64,000 bases of DNA from positions 496,001-560,000 of the forward strand of contig NZ_QDKL01000001.1 of NCBI RefSeq assembly GCF_003346865.1. Direction: 5' to 3'. Source of the DNA: Halobacteriovorax vibrionivorans (GTDB lineage Bacteria; Bdellovibrionota; Bacteriovoracia; Bacteriovoracales; Bacteriovoracaceae). Numbering within the stretch: the stretch's first letter is position 1; every line of letters starts with the position of its first letter. Shown one piece after another: positions 36,769 to 45,065 of this stretch. The notes below the pieces were generated by a model. That model saw nothing but the letters and a program-made list of their open reading frames with translations, was not told the origin of the DNA and did not search any database. Position numbers and translations under genes: made by a program.

Positions 36769-37344
36769 ATGTTCAAAAAAACTCTAAAAAAATTATTAAC
36801 TAGTTCATATATTCTCTTATCATTTTGCATATTTATCAATACGGCAAAAGCTAAGGTTGAAGAACCAAATTATAATTTTACCTTTGATAAATTTAAGCCG
36901 TTTCATCCCGGACAAAAACTATCAGATATTCAAAAAGAATATAAGGCCATGAGACTTATCAATAATGGCGAAGTAGTAAAAATTTATGAAATACAAATTA
37001 GACATCAGAACTATTTCTTTCCTGTTTTTGTTCACATAAAAAACTCGGATAATACTGTCTTAGACTTCTATGCTCGACTACCAAATTACTTTCTTCACAA
37101 TACATTTCATCAGTCATTAATTAACCGTTATGGAAAGCAAGACCAATTCCTTAATCGCGATGGAACCTCTGTTTACATTTGGAAAGACGAGGAAAATAAA
37201 AGAGTAACCTATTCAGGAGCTTGTACCATAACATGCTTTCCAATCTATATTCATATGATTGGAAAAGATGAATTTGAAAATCCAAATAATTTTCTAACCC
37301 AATTACTTAAGGCTAATTCAACTCCTGGGAAAGATCCGAAATAG
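36769..37344 (+). CDS. Exported hypothetical protein
   Basis: 191 residues with an N-terminal signal peptide (LLTSSYILLSFCIFINTAKA) and a basic, aromatic mature part (FKPFHPGQKLSDIQKEY). Two cysteines late in the chain (GACTITCFP) could form a disulfide, fitting a periplasmic or secreted location. No family recognised. The 3' end overlaps the convergent gene by 32 bases. Confidence 0.62.
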   Translation: MFKKTLKKLLTSSYILLSFCIFINTAKAKVEEPNYNFTFDKFKPFHPGQKLSDIQKEYKAMRLINNGEVVKIYEIQIRHQNYFFPVFVHIKNSDNTVLDFYARLPNYFLHNTFHQSLINRYGKQDQFLNRDGTSVYIWKDEENKRVTYSGACTITCFPIYIHMIGKDEFENPNNFLTQLLKANSTPGKDPK

Positions 37345-38266
37345 CAAATTTATAGCTGTGAAAATTCTTAGCGATAGTGGCCACAACTTGGCGAATTGCT
37401 AGCGGCATCCCATTGGCACCAAAGTAAGATGAATGTATGGCCAAGAAAGCCTGTGCATCTTCAAATCTCATTCTAGCTGGTGATGATTTATGAAGAGGGT
37501 CAATTTTGATAAATACTTCAGAGTTTTTAAGGCTTATGCTTTCTCTCTTAGAAAATAAGGTTCTGTTTCTTACATCAATAAATACAACTTCACCCTTTAC
37601 TTCATTCATGCGTCCAAGAACGATTCCTTCCTTAAGTTTTCTTCCCCAGAATCCAGCAATACCCATTGGGGCAAGGGCCCAAGATAAGTAGCGGTTGATT
37701 ACGACTCGACACTCATATTCTTTATTTGTGTGACCAAATTCAGGGAATGTTCCCATTAGCCATTCATTTGATGCGAGTGAGAGAACAATCATCGCCATAT
37801 TCTTATATCGATAAACATTATATCCAGGTTTTTGGACAATACTTTCCATTCCATACTTATCATCCTGGAAGTTTGAACGAATTTGCGAGGCAACCATTGG
37901 AGTGGCCTCATCTATCGTTAAAACCTTCGCCATCTGACTCGTTGCTATAATCTGCTGTGCAGACTCCCCTTCTTTCTCACTTAATTCCGTAAAGTTCATT
38001 ACCTGTAAGAAGCCTACAACCTCCGGATCAAACTCAGCGACCCTCAATCTGATATAAATAGGAAGCGATTGCTCCTTAGCAAATTGATAATACGTGTATT
38101 TTTCATTACTTACAGATTGCATCTGATACCTCCGTCTTCCTAACTTTTCGGCTTTTGAAATATCTTTATGAGCAAATGACTCACTACGACAGGAGCTAGG
38201 CAAAAAATCCTCAAAAAGCTGCGTGTAATTGCGTCTAAATGCTTGACAACAGGCCCAATTTTTCAT
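37313..38266 (-). CDS. Hypothetical protein
   Basis: 317 residues, apparently cytoplasmic, with no family I recognise. The N-terminus contains several cysteines (WACCQAFR, LPSSCR) and the middle has mixed alpha/beta character. AGGA sits 5 bases before the ATG at 38266. It is convergent with and overlaps the exported protein gene by 32 bases, and diverges from the rplU leader. Long uninterrupted frame and good start support a real gene. Confidence 0.65.
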   Translation of the reverse strand: MKNWACCQAFRRNYTQLFEDFLPSSCRSESFAHKDISKAEKLGRRRYQMQSVSNEKYTYYQFAKEQSLPIYIRLRVAEFDPEVVGFLQVMNFTELSEKEGESAQQIIATSQMAKVLTIDEATPMVASQIRSNFQDDKYGMESIVQKPGYNVYRYKNMAMIVLSLASNEWLMGTFPEFGHTNKEYECRVVINRYLSWALAPMGIAGFWGRKLKEGIVLGRMNEVKGEVVFIDVRNRTLFSKRESISLKNSEVFIKIDPLHKSSPARMRFEDAQAFLAIHSSYFGANGMPLAIRQVVATIAKNFHSYKFAISDLSQELN

Positions 38267-38289
38267 AAAAATCCTAGTTTCATAGAGTT

Positions 38290-38364
38290 AATATTTCAGT
38301 CCGAGGGAAGGAAGTGTTGGAGAAAACCTCTGGCCCCCAAAGATTGCCTTTTATAGGAGAATTT
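38290..38364 (+). promoter_or_regulatory. rplU leader region
   Basis: The 5' untranslated stretch before rplU holds GGAGAAAACCTCTGGCCCCC and other short complementary pieces, then AGGAG before the ATG. Leaders of rplU-rpmA operons often bind L21 for autogenous control; a structure of that sort is plausible here but is only inferred. Confidence 0.35.
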
Positions 38365-38670
38365 ATGTACGGAGTAGTAGAAATTCAAGGTCACCAGTAC
38401 AGAGTAGAAGCTGGTATGACTATTGACGTTCAGAAGTTAGATCAAGAAGCTGGATCAACTGTAGAATTTGATAAGGTTCTATTTGTTGGTGGTGAGAGTG
38501 CAAAAGTTGGTGCTCCAACTGTTGATGGTGCAAAAGTTGTAGCTGAAGTAGTTAGACATGATCGTTCAAGAAAAGTTATCGTTTTCAAAAGAAAGCCAGG
38601 TAAATACCAGAAGAAGAACGGACACAGACAACACTTTACAACTTTAAAAATCAAAGAAGTTAAAGCTTAA
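38365..38670 (+). CDS. rplU: 50S ribosomal protein L21
   Basis: 101-residue large-subunit protein that binds 23S rRNA. Seen: MYGVVEIQGHQYRVEAGMTI at the start and the C-terminal RNA-binding KRKPGKYQKKNGHRQHFT. ATG at 38365 is chosen: AGGAG lies directly upstream and the family starts at this residue; the frame is open further up to 38314 but that part is leader. First gene of rplU-rpmA. Confidence 0.97.
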   Translation: MYGVVEIQGHQYRVEAGMTIDVQKLDQEAGSTVEFDKVLFVGGESAKVGAPTVDGAKVVAEVVRHDRSRKVIVFKRKPGKYQKKNGHRQHFTTLKIKEVKA

Positions 38671-38696
38671 TCAATTATTAATTTTAGGAGTTAAAT

Positions 38697-38951
38697 ATGG
38701 CACACAAAAAAGCCGGTGGTTCAACAAGTAACGGTCGTGATTCAAACCCGAATATGTACGGTGTTAAGAAATTTGGTGGTGAAGCTGTTGTTCCAGGAAA
38801 CATCATTGTAAGACAAGCAGGATCTAAATTCCATGCTGGTAAAAACGTTAAAGTAGGAAAGGACTATACTCTTTTTGCAACAAAAGAAGGTAAAGTTCAA
38901 TTCGGTTTCTACAACAAGAAGAAGCAAATTGTTTCTGTTGTTGAAGCATAA
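38697..38951 (+). CDS. rpmA: 50S ribosomal protein L27
   Basis: 84 residues; its N-terminus reaches the peptidyl-transferase centre. Seen: [19 protein letters not shown], then [18 protein letters not shown]. No cleavable N-terminal extension like the Firmicute form. AGGAG is placed 7 bases before the ATG. A terminator follows, so obg is only partly linked to this operon. Confidence 0.97.
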   Translation: MAHKKAGGSTSNGRDSNPNMYGVKKFGGEAVVPGNIIVRQAGSKFHAGKNVKVGKDYTLFATKEGKVQFGFYNKKKQIVSVVEA

Positions 38952-38991
38952 GAATTATTAAATCTTACACTATTAATTAGTTGTAAATATG

Positions 38992-39027
38992 AAAGGGAGC
39001 CTATACATAGTGCTCCCTTTTTTTATA
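38992..39027 (+). terminator. Terminator/attenuator between rpmA and obg
   Basis: AAAGGGAGC / GCTCCCTTT, 9-bp stem with an 11-base loop that can pair further (CTA with TAG), followed by TTTTATATA. It separates the two ribosomal protein genes from the obg-rsfS-rlmH genes, only 28 bases before the obg start. Confidence 0.8.
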
Positions 39028-39048
39028 TAAACGCTCTATAAAGAGTGA

Positions 39049-40059
<1,011 letters not shown>

Positions 40060-40521
40060 ATGTCACAAAACGAGTTTATTAATAAAAATGTTGATGAAAT
40101 TGCAGATAATAAGGAATTAGAATTTCCATTAAATATTGCAATGGCAAGTGCATGGATTCTAGGAAACTTCAAAGGTATTAACCTTAAAGTTCTTGATATG
40201 AGAAAGACAACATCTCTTGCTGATTACTTTGTTCTTGCTTCTGCAACGAACTCTGCAATGGCAAATGCGATGTCTGATGAGATTGGTAAGCAAATGAAGC
40301 GCAAGGGGCAAACAATTGTCTCTAAAGAAGGTCTTCACCAGTCAACAGATTGGATTCTTATCGATGCTGGAGATATCATTGTTCACATCTTTGATGAATC
40401 ATCTCGTGAAGCTTACGATATCGACAATCTATGGTCTGTTCCTTCAGTTGATATTCCAAACGAATATTATTATTCAGATGAAGCTGAATCAACTTCAGGT
40501 GATGAAAAAGGTTATTTCTAA
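40060..40521 (+). CDS. rsfS: Ribosomal silencing factor RsfS
   Basis: Binds L14 and blocks 30S joining in starvation. Seen: KVLDMRKTTSLADYFVLASA, LHQSTDWILIDAGDIIVHIF and REAYDIDNLW. 153 residues, with an N-terminal extension of about 25 residues and an acidic C-terminal tail (SDEAESTSGDEK) not typical of the shortest forms. Immediately after obg with no gap. Confidence 0.93.
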   Translation: MSQNEFINKNVDEIADNKELEFPLNIAMASAWILGNFKGINLKVLDMRKTTSLADYFVLASATNSAMANAMSDEIGKQMKRKGQTIVSKEGLHQSTDWILIDAGDIIVHIFDESSREAYDIDNLWSVPSVDIPNEYYYSDEAESTSGDEKGYF

Positions 40522-40532
40522 ACCTTCAAGTT

Positions 40533-41000
40533 ATGAAAGACTTTCATCTCATCGTCATTGGGAAGTTAAAGGATAAGAATCTCATCGCCCTTGAGAACGA
40601 TTATCACAAACGAATTAACTTCCCAAAACTTCACATCCATGAATGCAAGGGCCACAAAGAAAATATTGATCTCGAATTAAAAGAACTCTTAAATAAAGTT
40701 GAATCCATTAAGGCCAAACATGGAAAGCAGCATATTGTTGCACTTACTGAACATGGAAAAACCTTAACAAGTGATAAACTTAGCCAATATGTTTATGAAA
40801 CGATGGAAAATAAACAGTGTGGAATTTGTTTTCTAATTGGTGGAGCAGCTGGCTTTCCTAGAGAGTTTTTAAAAACTGTTGATTTCCAACTATCACTCTC
40901 CCCTATGACATTTCCACATAAGATCGCTCGACTTGTTTTTGTTGAACAACTCTATCGTGCTCAAACAATTAAACAAGATCATCCTTATCATAAAAATTAA
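40533..41000 (+). CDS. rlmH: 23S rRNA (pseudouridine-1915-N3)-methyltransferase RlmH
   Basis: SPOUT methyltransferase acting on helix 69 of assembled 70S ribosomes. Seen: LIVIGKLKDKN at the start, ICFLIGGAAGFP and the terminal knot LSLSPMTFPHKIARLVFVEQ followed by YRAQTIKQDHPYHK. 155 residues, standard. Third gene of the obg operon; only 3 bases separate its stop from that of the convergent trpS. Confidence 0.95.
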   Translation: MKDFHLIVIGKLKDKNLIALENDYHKRINFPKLHIHECKGHKENIDLELKELLNKVESIKAKHGKQHIVALTEHGKTLTSDKLSQYVYETMENKQCGICFLIGGAAGFPREFLKTVDFQLSLSPMTFPHKIARLVFVEQLYRAQTIKQDHPYHKN

Positions 41001-41003
41001 ATC

Positions 41004-42011
41004 TTAGTTTGAAACACCAATTGCTTTTTTAATGCGACGTAGATTCTCTTGAGCAATAGGACGTATCTTAGCAGCACCATCAGCTAAAATTTTATCAATC
41101 TGAGACTTATCTGCCATTAATGCATCATACTTCTCACGCATTGGTTTTAGCTCACGATTAACAACCTCAAAGAGTTCAAGCTTGGCATAACCCCAGCCAA
41201 TTCCTTCTTGGTATCTTTTTGCAAGTGCATCTTGCTCTTCTTTTGTTGCAAAGAACTTATAGATATCAAAGATTAGAGAGTCATCTGGATTCTTTGGTGC
41301 CTCAGGAGGTGTCGAATCAGTAGTGATCTTATTAATCATTTTCTTAAGCTTCTTCTCTGGAATGAAACATGGAATATGATTATTATAAGACTTACTCATC
41401 TTACGTCCATCAAGGCCAGGTAGTAACTTATTCTCTTCTTTGCTAACAATTGCTTCAGGAAGAGTTAGAATATCACCATATTTATGATTAAAACTTGAAG
41501 CGATATCACGTGCGATTTCAATATGCTGAAGTTGATCTTCACCAACAGGAACATACTTAGTATTCATGAAAAGAATGTCAGCGGCCATTAATACAGGATA
41601 AGAAAATAGTCCCATATTAATTCCATAATCCTCATCGCGTTTTTCTTCTGCGTTCTTATCCTTCTTTGCCTTGTAAGCATGTGCTCGATTCATTAATCCT
41701 TTCGATGCAAAACAAGAGATAATCCAGTTGAGTTCAGTAATCTCTGGAATATCACTTTGCTTGTAAAGAACGGCCTTTTCTGGATCAAGGCCAGCTGCTA
41801 ACCAAGTAGCGGCAACTTCATAAATGTCGCTTCGAAGCTGCTCACCATCGTGAACTGTAATAAGAGAATGATAGTCAGCAATAAAGAAGTAACCTTCCAT
41901 ATCAGAGTTTTTCACATTTTCTATTGCTGGTTTAATAGCACCAATGAAGTTACCTAGGTGTGGCATTCCTGTTGGCTTTACACCAGTCAAACAAATCTTC
42001 TCATTACTCAT
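41004..42011 (-). CDS. trpS: Tryptophanyl-tRNA synthetase
   Basis: Class I synthetase. Seen: the HIGH-equivalent in GVKPTGMPHLGNF and the KMSKS loop in LPGLDGRKMSKSYNN. About 335 residues, normal. ATG at 42011, with AGG 7 bases upstream, is preferred to the in-frame TTG at 42017. Cytoplasmic, no sign of regulation by a leader peptide in the short upstream region. Confidence 0.96.
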   Translation of the reverse strand: MSNEKICLTGVKPTGMPHLGNFIGAIKPAIENVKNSDMEGYFFIADYHSLITVHDGEQLRSDIYEVAATWLAAGLDPEKAVLYKQSDIPEITELNWIISCFASKGLMNRAHAYKAKKDKNAEEKRDEDYGINMGLFSYPVLMAADILFMNTKYVPVGEDQLQHIEIARDIASSFNHKYGDILTLPEAIVSKEENKLLPGLDGRKMSKSYNNHIPCFIPEKKLKKMINKITTDSTPPEAPKNPDDSLIFDIYKFFATKEEQDALAKRYQEGIGWGYAKLELFEVVNRELKPMREKYDALMADKSQIDKILADGAAKIRPIAQENLRRIKKAIGVSN

Positions 42012-42068
42012 TCTCAAGCCTATTGATAAAAGTTCACAGTCATTTATAGCTAATTATTAGACAAAAAA

Positions 42069-42087
42069 AAAGGGCCTTAGGCCCTTT
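42069..42087 (-). terminator. Terminator of the gene at 42112-42414
   Basis: AAAGGGCC / GGCCCTTT, 8-bp stem and 3-base loop, followed on the minus strand by a run of T (about nine counting the stem). Very strong form. Confidence 0.9.
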
Positions 42088-42111
42088 CTTATATTCAGAA
42101 ATTTTTTATTC

Positions 42112-42414
42112 TTAATTATCGTATTTAACAACAGATGATGATTCCATCAATTCTGTTAATGCTTCAATAGCAAATTCTAAGGCCTGATCGCCATAAGGGA
42201 TAGAAGAGTCTTGGTGACAAAAACGAGATTGCTTAACAAGTGAAGCACACAAGCGCATTGTTTCGGCCGTTCCATCAAAGAAGTCGGCTTCGTCTTCTGT
42301 TGTAATAATATGTGCCATTAGCATATTGATTGTTTTGATAGCTCGAAGTTGCGCTGGAGTAAGCTCTGTTGTATCGATATCAATAGTTAGCTTACTGTGG
42401 TTTTGCATTTCCAT
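42112..42414 (-). CDS. Small hypothetical cytoplasmic protein
   Basis: 100 residues, no signal peptide. The chain looks helical (LRAIKTINMLMAHIITTEDE, then ALEFAIEALTELMES), possibly a small helical-bundle domain. GGAG lies 8 bases before the ATG and a strong terminator follows, so the gene is well supported although I cannot name a family. Single-gene transcript next to the initiator tRNA. Confidence 0.7.
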   Translation of the reverse strand: MEMQNHSKLTIDIDTTELTPAQLRAIKTINMLMAHIITTEDEADFFDGTAETMRLCASLVKQSRFCHQDSSIPYGDQALEFAIEALTELMESSSVVKYDN

Positions 42415-42557
42415 TGTTTAATCTCCAAAAAATTTATTTTTTCACATCCCTCATACATAGTTCATATCGGTAGCAACTCAAGGAATTTTAGTAATTTATG
42501 TCTGACAATTTTAATTTGACATAAGGAGCTTTCGATAATATATTGATTTTACTTTGT

Positions 42558-42633
<76 letters not shown>

Positions 42634-42651
42634 ATTCATAATTAAAAGATA

Positions 42652-42674
42652 CCAACTAAATAGTTGGTTTTTTT
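42652..42674 (+). terminator. Terminator of the initiator tRNA
   Basis: CCAACT / AGTTGG, 6-bp stem with a 4-base loop and seven T. It sits 18 bases after the tRNA. Confidence 0.85.
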
Positions 42675-42675
42675 G

Positions 42676-42746
42676 TTTCTGGGGAACCTATTGACCTTCG
42701 GGCAGGCCCTCAGGCTGGACCCTCCTTAAGGTCGGCTCCAGAGGTA
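42676..42746. other. GC-rich foldable segment between tRNA repeat copies
   Basis: About 60% G+C against roughly 35% for the window. It contains several short inverted repeats (GACCTT with AAGGTC, CTGGA with TCCAG, the palindrome CCTTAAGG). No reading frame of note. It lies between the two copies of the tRNA 3' end and may be the remnant of an inserted element. The remainder of this intergenic region (42773-42978) is AT-rich; its only feature is an 8-bp inverted repeat TTAACTAC / GTAGTTAA at 42870-42896. Confidence 0.5.
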
Positions 42747-42772
42747 TCGAATCCTATCCCCGCAACCAATTC
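42747..42772 (+). repeat. Direct repeat, copy 2 (3' end of tRNA-fMet)
   Basis: Exact 26-base copy of 42612-42637, 135 bases downstream. Just upstream, AGGT plus one extra A precedes the repeat, matching the tRNA for a few more bases with a single-base gap. Not part of a functional second tRNA. Confidence 0.85.
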
Positions 42773-42978
42773 CAAACTAAGCCACTGTTCATAAAACGAT
42801 ACTTTCTCTAAGATATTTCACTTTAAAGAATCGATTCTAAGTATTATCTATAAGTTATACTTTAAAACTTTAACTACCCTAAACAAAAGTAGTTAAGCGA
42901 CTGAATTTAAAGACTTTTTACCGTAAATAAATTTCAATAAGGCTAGATAATTCAAGGAAATTAAGTTAGTCTCCCGCA

Positions 42979-44208
42979 ATGAATTTCAACACAGACAAAG
43001 AGAATAAGATTGAGGGATTCCTACTCATGGCAACAATGCTCATGGTGGGAATAAGCTATCTCTATTACTTCATATATTTTCCACATATAATTTTTGAAGT
43101 TGTTTCAAAAGAGATGTTTTATTCGATAGCTGCTCTACAGTTTATTGTTTTCATCCTTGCTAAGATTTTAAAGCTTGATCATTTAGAGAAATTCACATGT
43201 GTTATTCCATCAATCCTAATGATGAATCTATTGATCTTCTCATTTGGAGGATTGAATTCTCCAGGTGTTCTTTGGATTACTGGTACCCCAATCTTTATGG
43301 GCGTCTTCTATAAAAGAACAGGTATGCTAACGGGACTTTTTGTCATGTTGTGTGTCTTCACTTTCTTTCTAGTATTCGACTACCATATTTTAGAGTTGGT
43401 TAGGCCATTAACATCAATTGAATACAAGTCTTTACTTCGCTCAAATATTATTCAATTTTCAGCGTTAACAACCGTTTATTTCTCTTTTTATATTTGGCTT
43501 GAATCAAATCATCGAACGCGTCTTATATATACAAATAAGCAATTGGACACTCTTTTACATGTTGTCCTACACGACTTATCTAATCCAATTACGATTCTAA
43601 AACTTAAGATCAAAAACTTATCTAGGAAGCATGATCTTGGGATGAAGTCGGAGCAACAAATTAATAATTCATTTAGTAAAATCGAAGAGATCATTAAGTC
43701 TGTTCGTACTTTTCAACTTGATACAGATAACCTAACTTTTCAAAAAGCTGAGATCTCACCTGACTTCATTCATAGTTACTCTAAGAGATTTTTTGAAAGT
43801 CATAATACAAAAAACCTTAAGCTACATTTTGATATTGATACTAATAAATCATTCCTATGTGAAAAAAGAGTTCTGACGGATCATATCCTTGGACATGTAT
43901 TAACTAACGCCATCAAATTTAGTCATGATGGCCAGGATATTTTAATTAAAGTCTATAATGATACACAAAAGCTATATATTGACGTTATCGATAAGGGTGT
44001 TGGTATACCTAAGAATTTAATTAAAGATATTTTTAAGTTTGATAAGAAGTCAAAGCGCATTGGTACACATGGTGAATCAGGAACGGGCTATGGACTTCCT
44101 ATTGTTAAATACTTTACTGATTATTCAAATGGGCGTGTAGCAATTTCATCAGAGCATAAGATTGGAACTAGAGTTTCCCTTGCCTTTAATCTTGCTAAGA
44201 AGTCTTAG
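42979..44208 (+). CDS. Membrane sensor histidine kinase
   Basis: 409 residues. The first ~175 residues contain about six hydrophobic helices with no large periplasmic loop, so sensing is probably in the membrane. The H-box follows with His198 in VVLHDLSNPITILKLKI. The HATPase domain shows N-box HVLTNAIKFS, G1 DKGVGIPKN and G2 GESGTGYGLPIV. There is no receiver or partner regulator next to it. An inverted repeat (42870-42896) lies in the upstream region. The 3' end overlaps the convergent small gene by 4 bases. Signal unknown. Confidence 0.85.
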   Translation: MNFNTDKENKIEGFLLMATMLMVGISYLYYFIYFPHIIFEVVSKEMFYSIAALQFIVFILAKILKLDHLEKFTCVIPSILMMNLLIFSFGGLNSPGVLWITGTPIFMGVFYKRTGMLTGLFVMLCVFTFFLVFDYHILELVRPLTSIEYKSLLRSNIIQFSALTTVYFSFYIWLESNHRTRLIYTNKQLDTLLHVVLHDLSNPITILKLKIKNLSRKHDLGMKSEQQINNSFSKIEEIIKSVRTFQLDTDNLTFQKAEISPDFIHSYSKRFFESHNTKNLKLHFDIDTNKSFLCEKRVLTDHILGHVLTNAIKFSHDGQDILIKVYNDTQKLYIDVIDKGVGIPKNLIKDIFKFDKKSKRIGTHGESGTGYGLPIVKYFTDYSNGRVAISSEHKIGTRVSLAFNLAKKS

Positions 44209-44504
44209 TGGAGACCGGCAGGAGGAAGCATTAGTAACTCTTGCCAATGGGCCAGATGCTTTAATCCACTTTCATTTAGAAGGTGCTTATCTTCGAGCAA
44301 TTCACGGTAGCAATTTATCCAAGTTTCAATTATCTTCTCAACGACTTCAACAGGAATAACTTTCGCTTCAATAAGAGGAGCATCCACATGTCTCAGAGAC
44401 GAAAAATAAAAGATATCATTCACACGTGAGCGATTATTTGTACAATACTCAAGTGCTGTAAATACCTTTTGAATATATGAATGTGAATAATTGAAACTTC
44501 CCAT
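44205..44504 (-). CDS. Small hypothetical protein
   Basis: About 99 residues from ATG 44504, which has GGAG 6 bases upstream; longer frames to 44570 have no ribosome site and would add a hydrophobic leader. Helical, with ALEYCTNNRSRVNDIFYFSS and a C-terminal HLAHWQELLMLPPAGLH. No family recognised. Lies between the histidine kinase (convergent, 4-base overlap) and another small orphan upstream on the same strand, probably co-transcribed with it. Confidence 0.6.
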   Translation of the reverse strand: MGSFNYSHSYIQKVFTALEYCTNNRSRVNDIFYFSSLRHVDAPLIEAKVIPVEVVEKIIETWINCYRELLEDKHLLNESGLKHLAHWQELLMLPPAGLH

Positions 44505-44573
44505 AATTAACTCCATCTCTATCTTCCCAGCTCTTCGGAGTTGGGTAAAGAAAAAGTTAATTATGAACAAGTT

Positions 44574-44927
44574 TTATGCAGATATTTGATTGAAACGTTC
44601 AATGGCAATATTGAAACGATCCTTTAAGAGTTTTAAGCGTATTTCATTTTTTTCAGGGAAACGACTAATCCCCTTACTTAATAAAGTAATTTCGGCCTGA
44701 ACGTAGCGCTTCTTTAATTTTGTGCCACGTACACCCTTTAATTTTCCAAGATAATTTATATTGGAAGAAGTCATATCGTTCATTTTTAGAATGATTGATT
44801 TTTCGACGACTTCACGACTTTGCTCAATTTCTGCTGATTGCAAGTGTCTTTCAATCAACTCAAGTTGCATAGTTAAACGGCGAATTTCTCTCGAAAGAGA
44901 GTCTGTAGGTAATTTCTTAGTAGTCAC
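44574..44927 (-). CDS. Small helical hypothetical protein
   Basis: 117 residues, predicted almost entirely helical with coiled-coil character (LSREIRRLTMQLELIERHL). No family recognised. GTG start at 44927 with GGAG 8 bases upstream. Precedes the 44205-44504 gene by about 70 bases on the same strand. Cytoplasmic. Confidence 0.6.
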   Translation of the reverse strand: MTTKKLPTDSLSREIRRLTMQLELIERHLQSAEIEQSREVVEKSIILKMNDMTSSNINYLGKLKGVRGTKLKKRYVQAEITLLSKGISRFPEKNEIRLKLLKDRFNIAIERFNQISA

Positions 44928-45032
44928 GTCTTACACTCCATAATCAAAAAGACATAAACTTTATACCCTAGAACAGGTTCTAAGTTATTGAAGATTGTAA
45001 GAATGATTAACGTGTTAGGATTTTAGACAATG

Positions 45033-45060
45033 ATTGGCCTAGTTAATGAACTAGGCCAAT
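45033..45060 (-). terminator. Hairpin after alaS
   Basis: ATTGGCCTAGTT / AACTAGGCCAAT, a perfect 12-bp stem with 4-base loop just past the alaS stop. There is no T-run on the minus strand, though TTTT follows on the plus strand; termination here may need help or the hairpin may protect the mRNA end. Confidence 0.65.
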
Positions 45061-45065
45061 TTTCA

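Noticed and set aside
42680..42775. Second tRNA or a tmRNA-like gene
   Set aside because: Only the T arm and CCA end match; no acceptor stem or anticodon arm can be formed.
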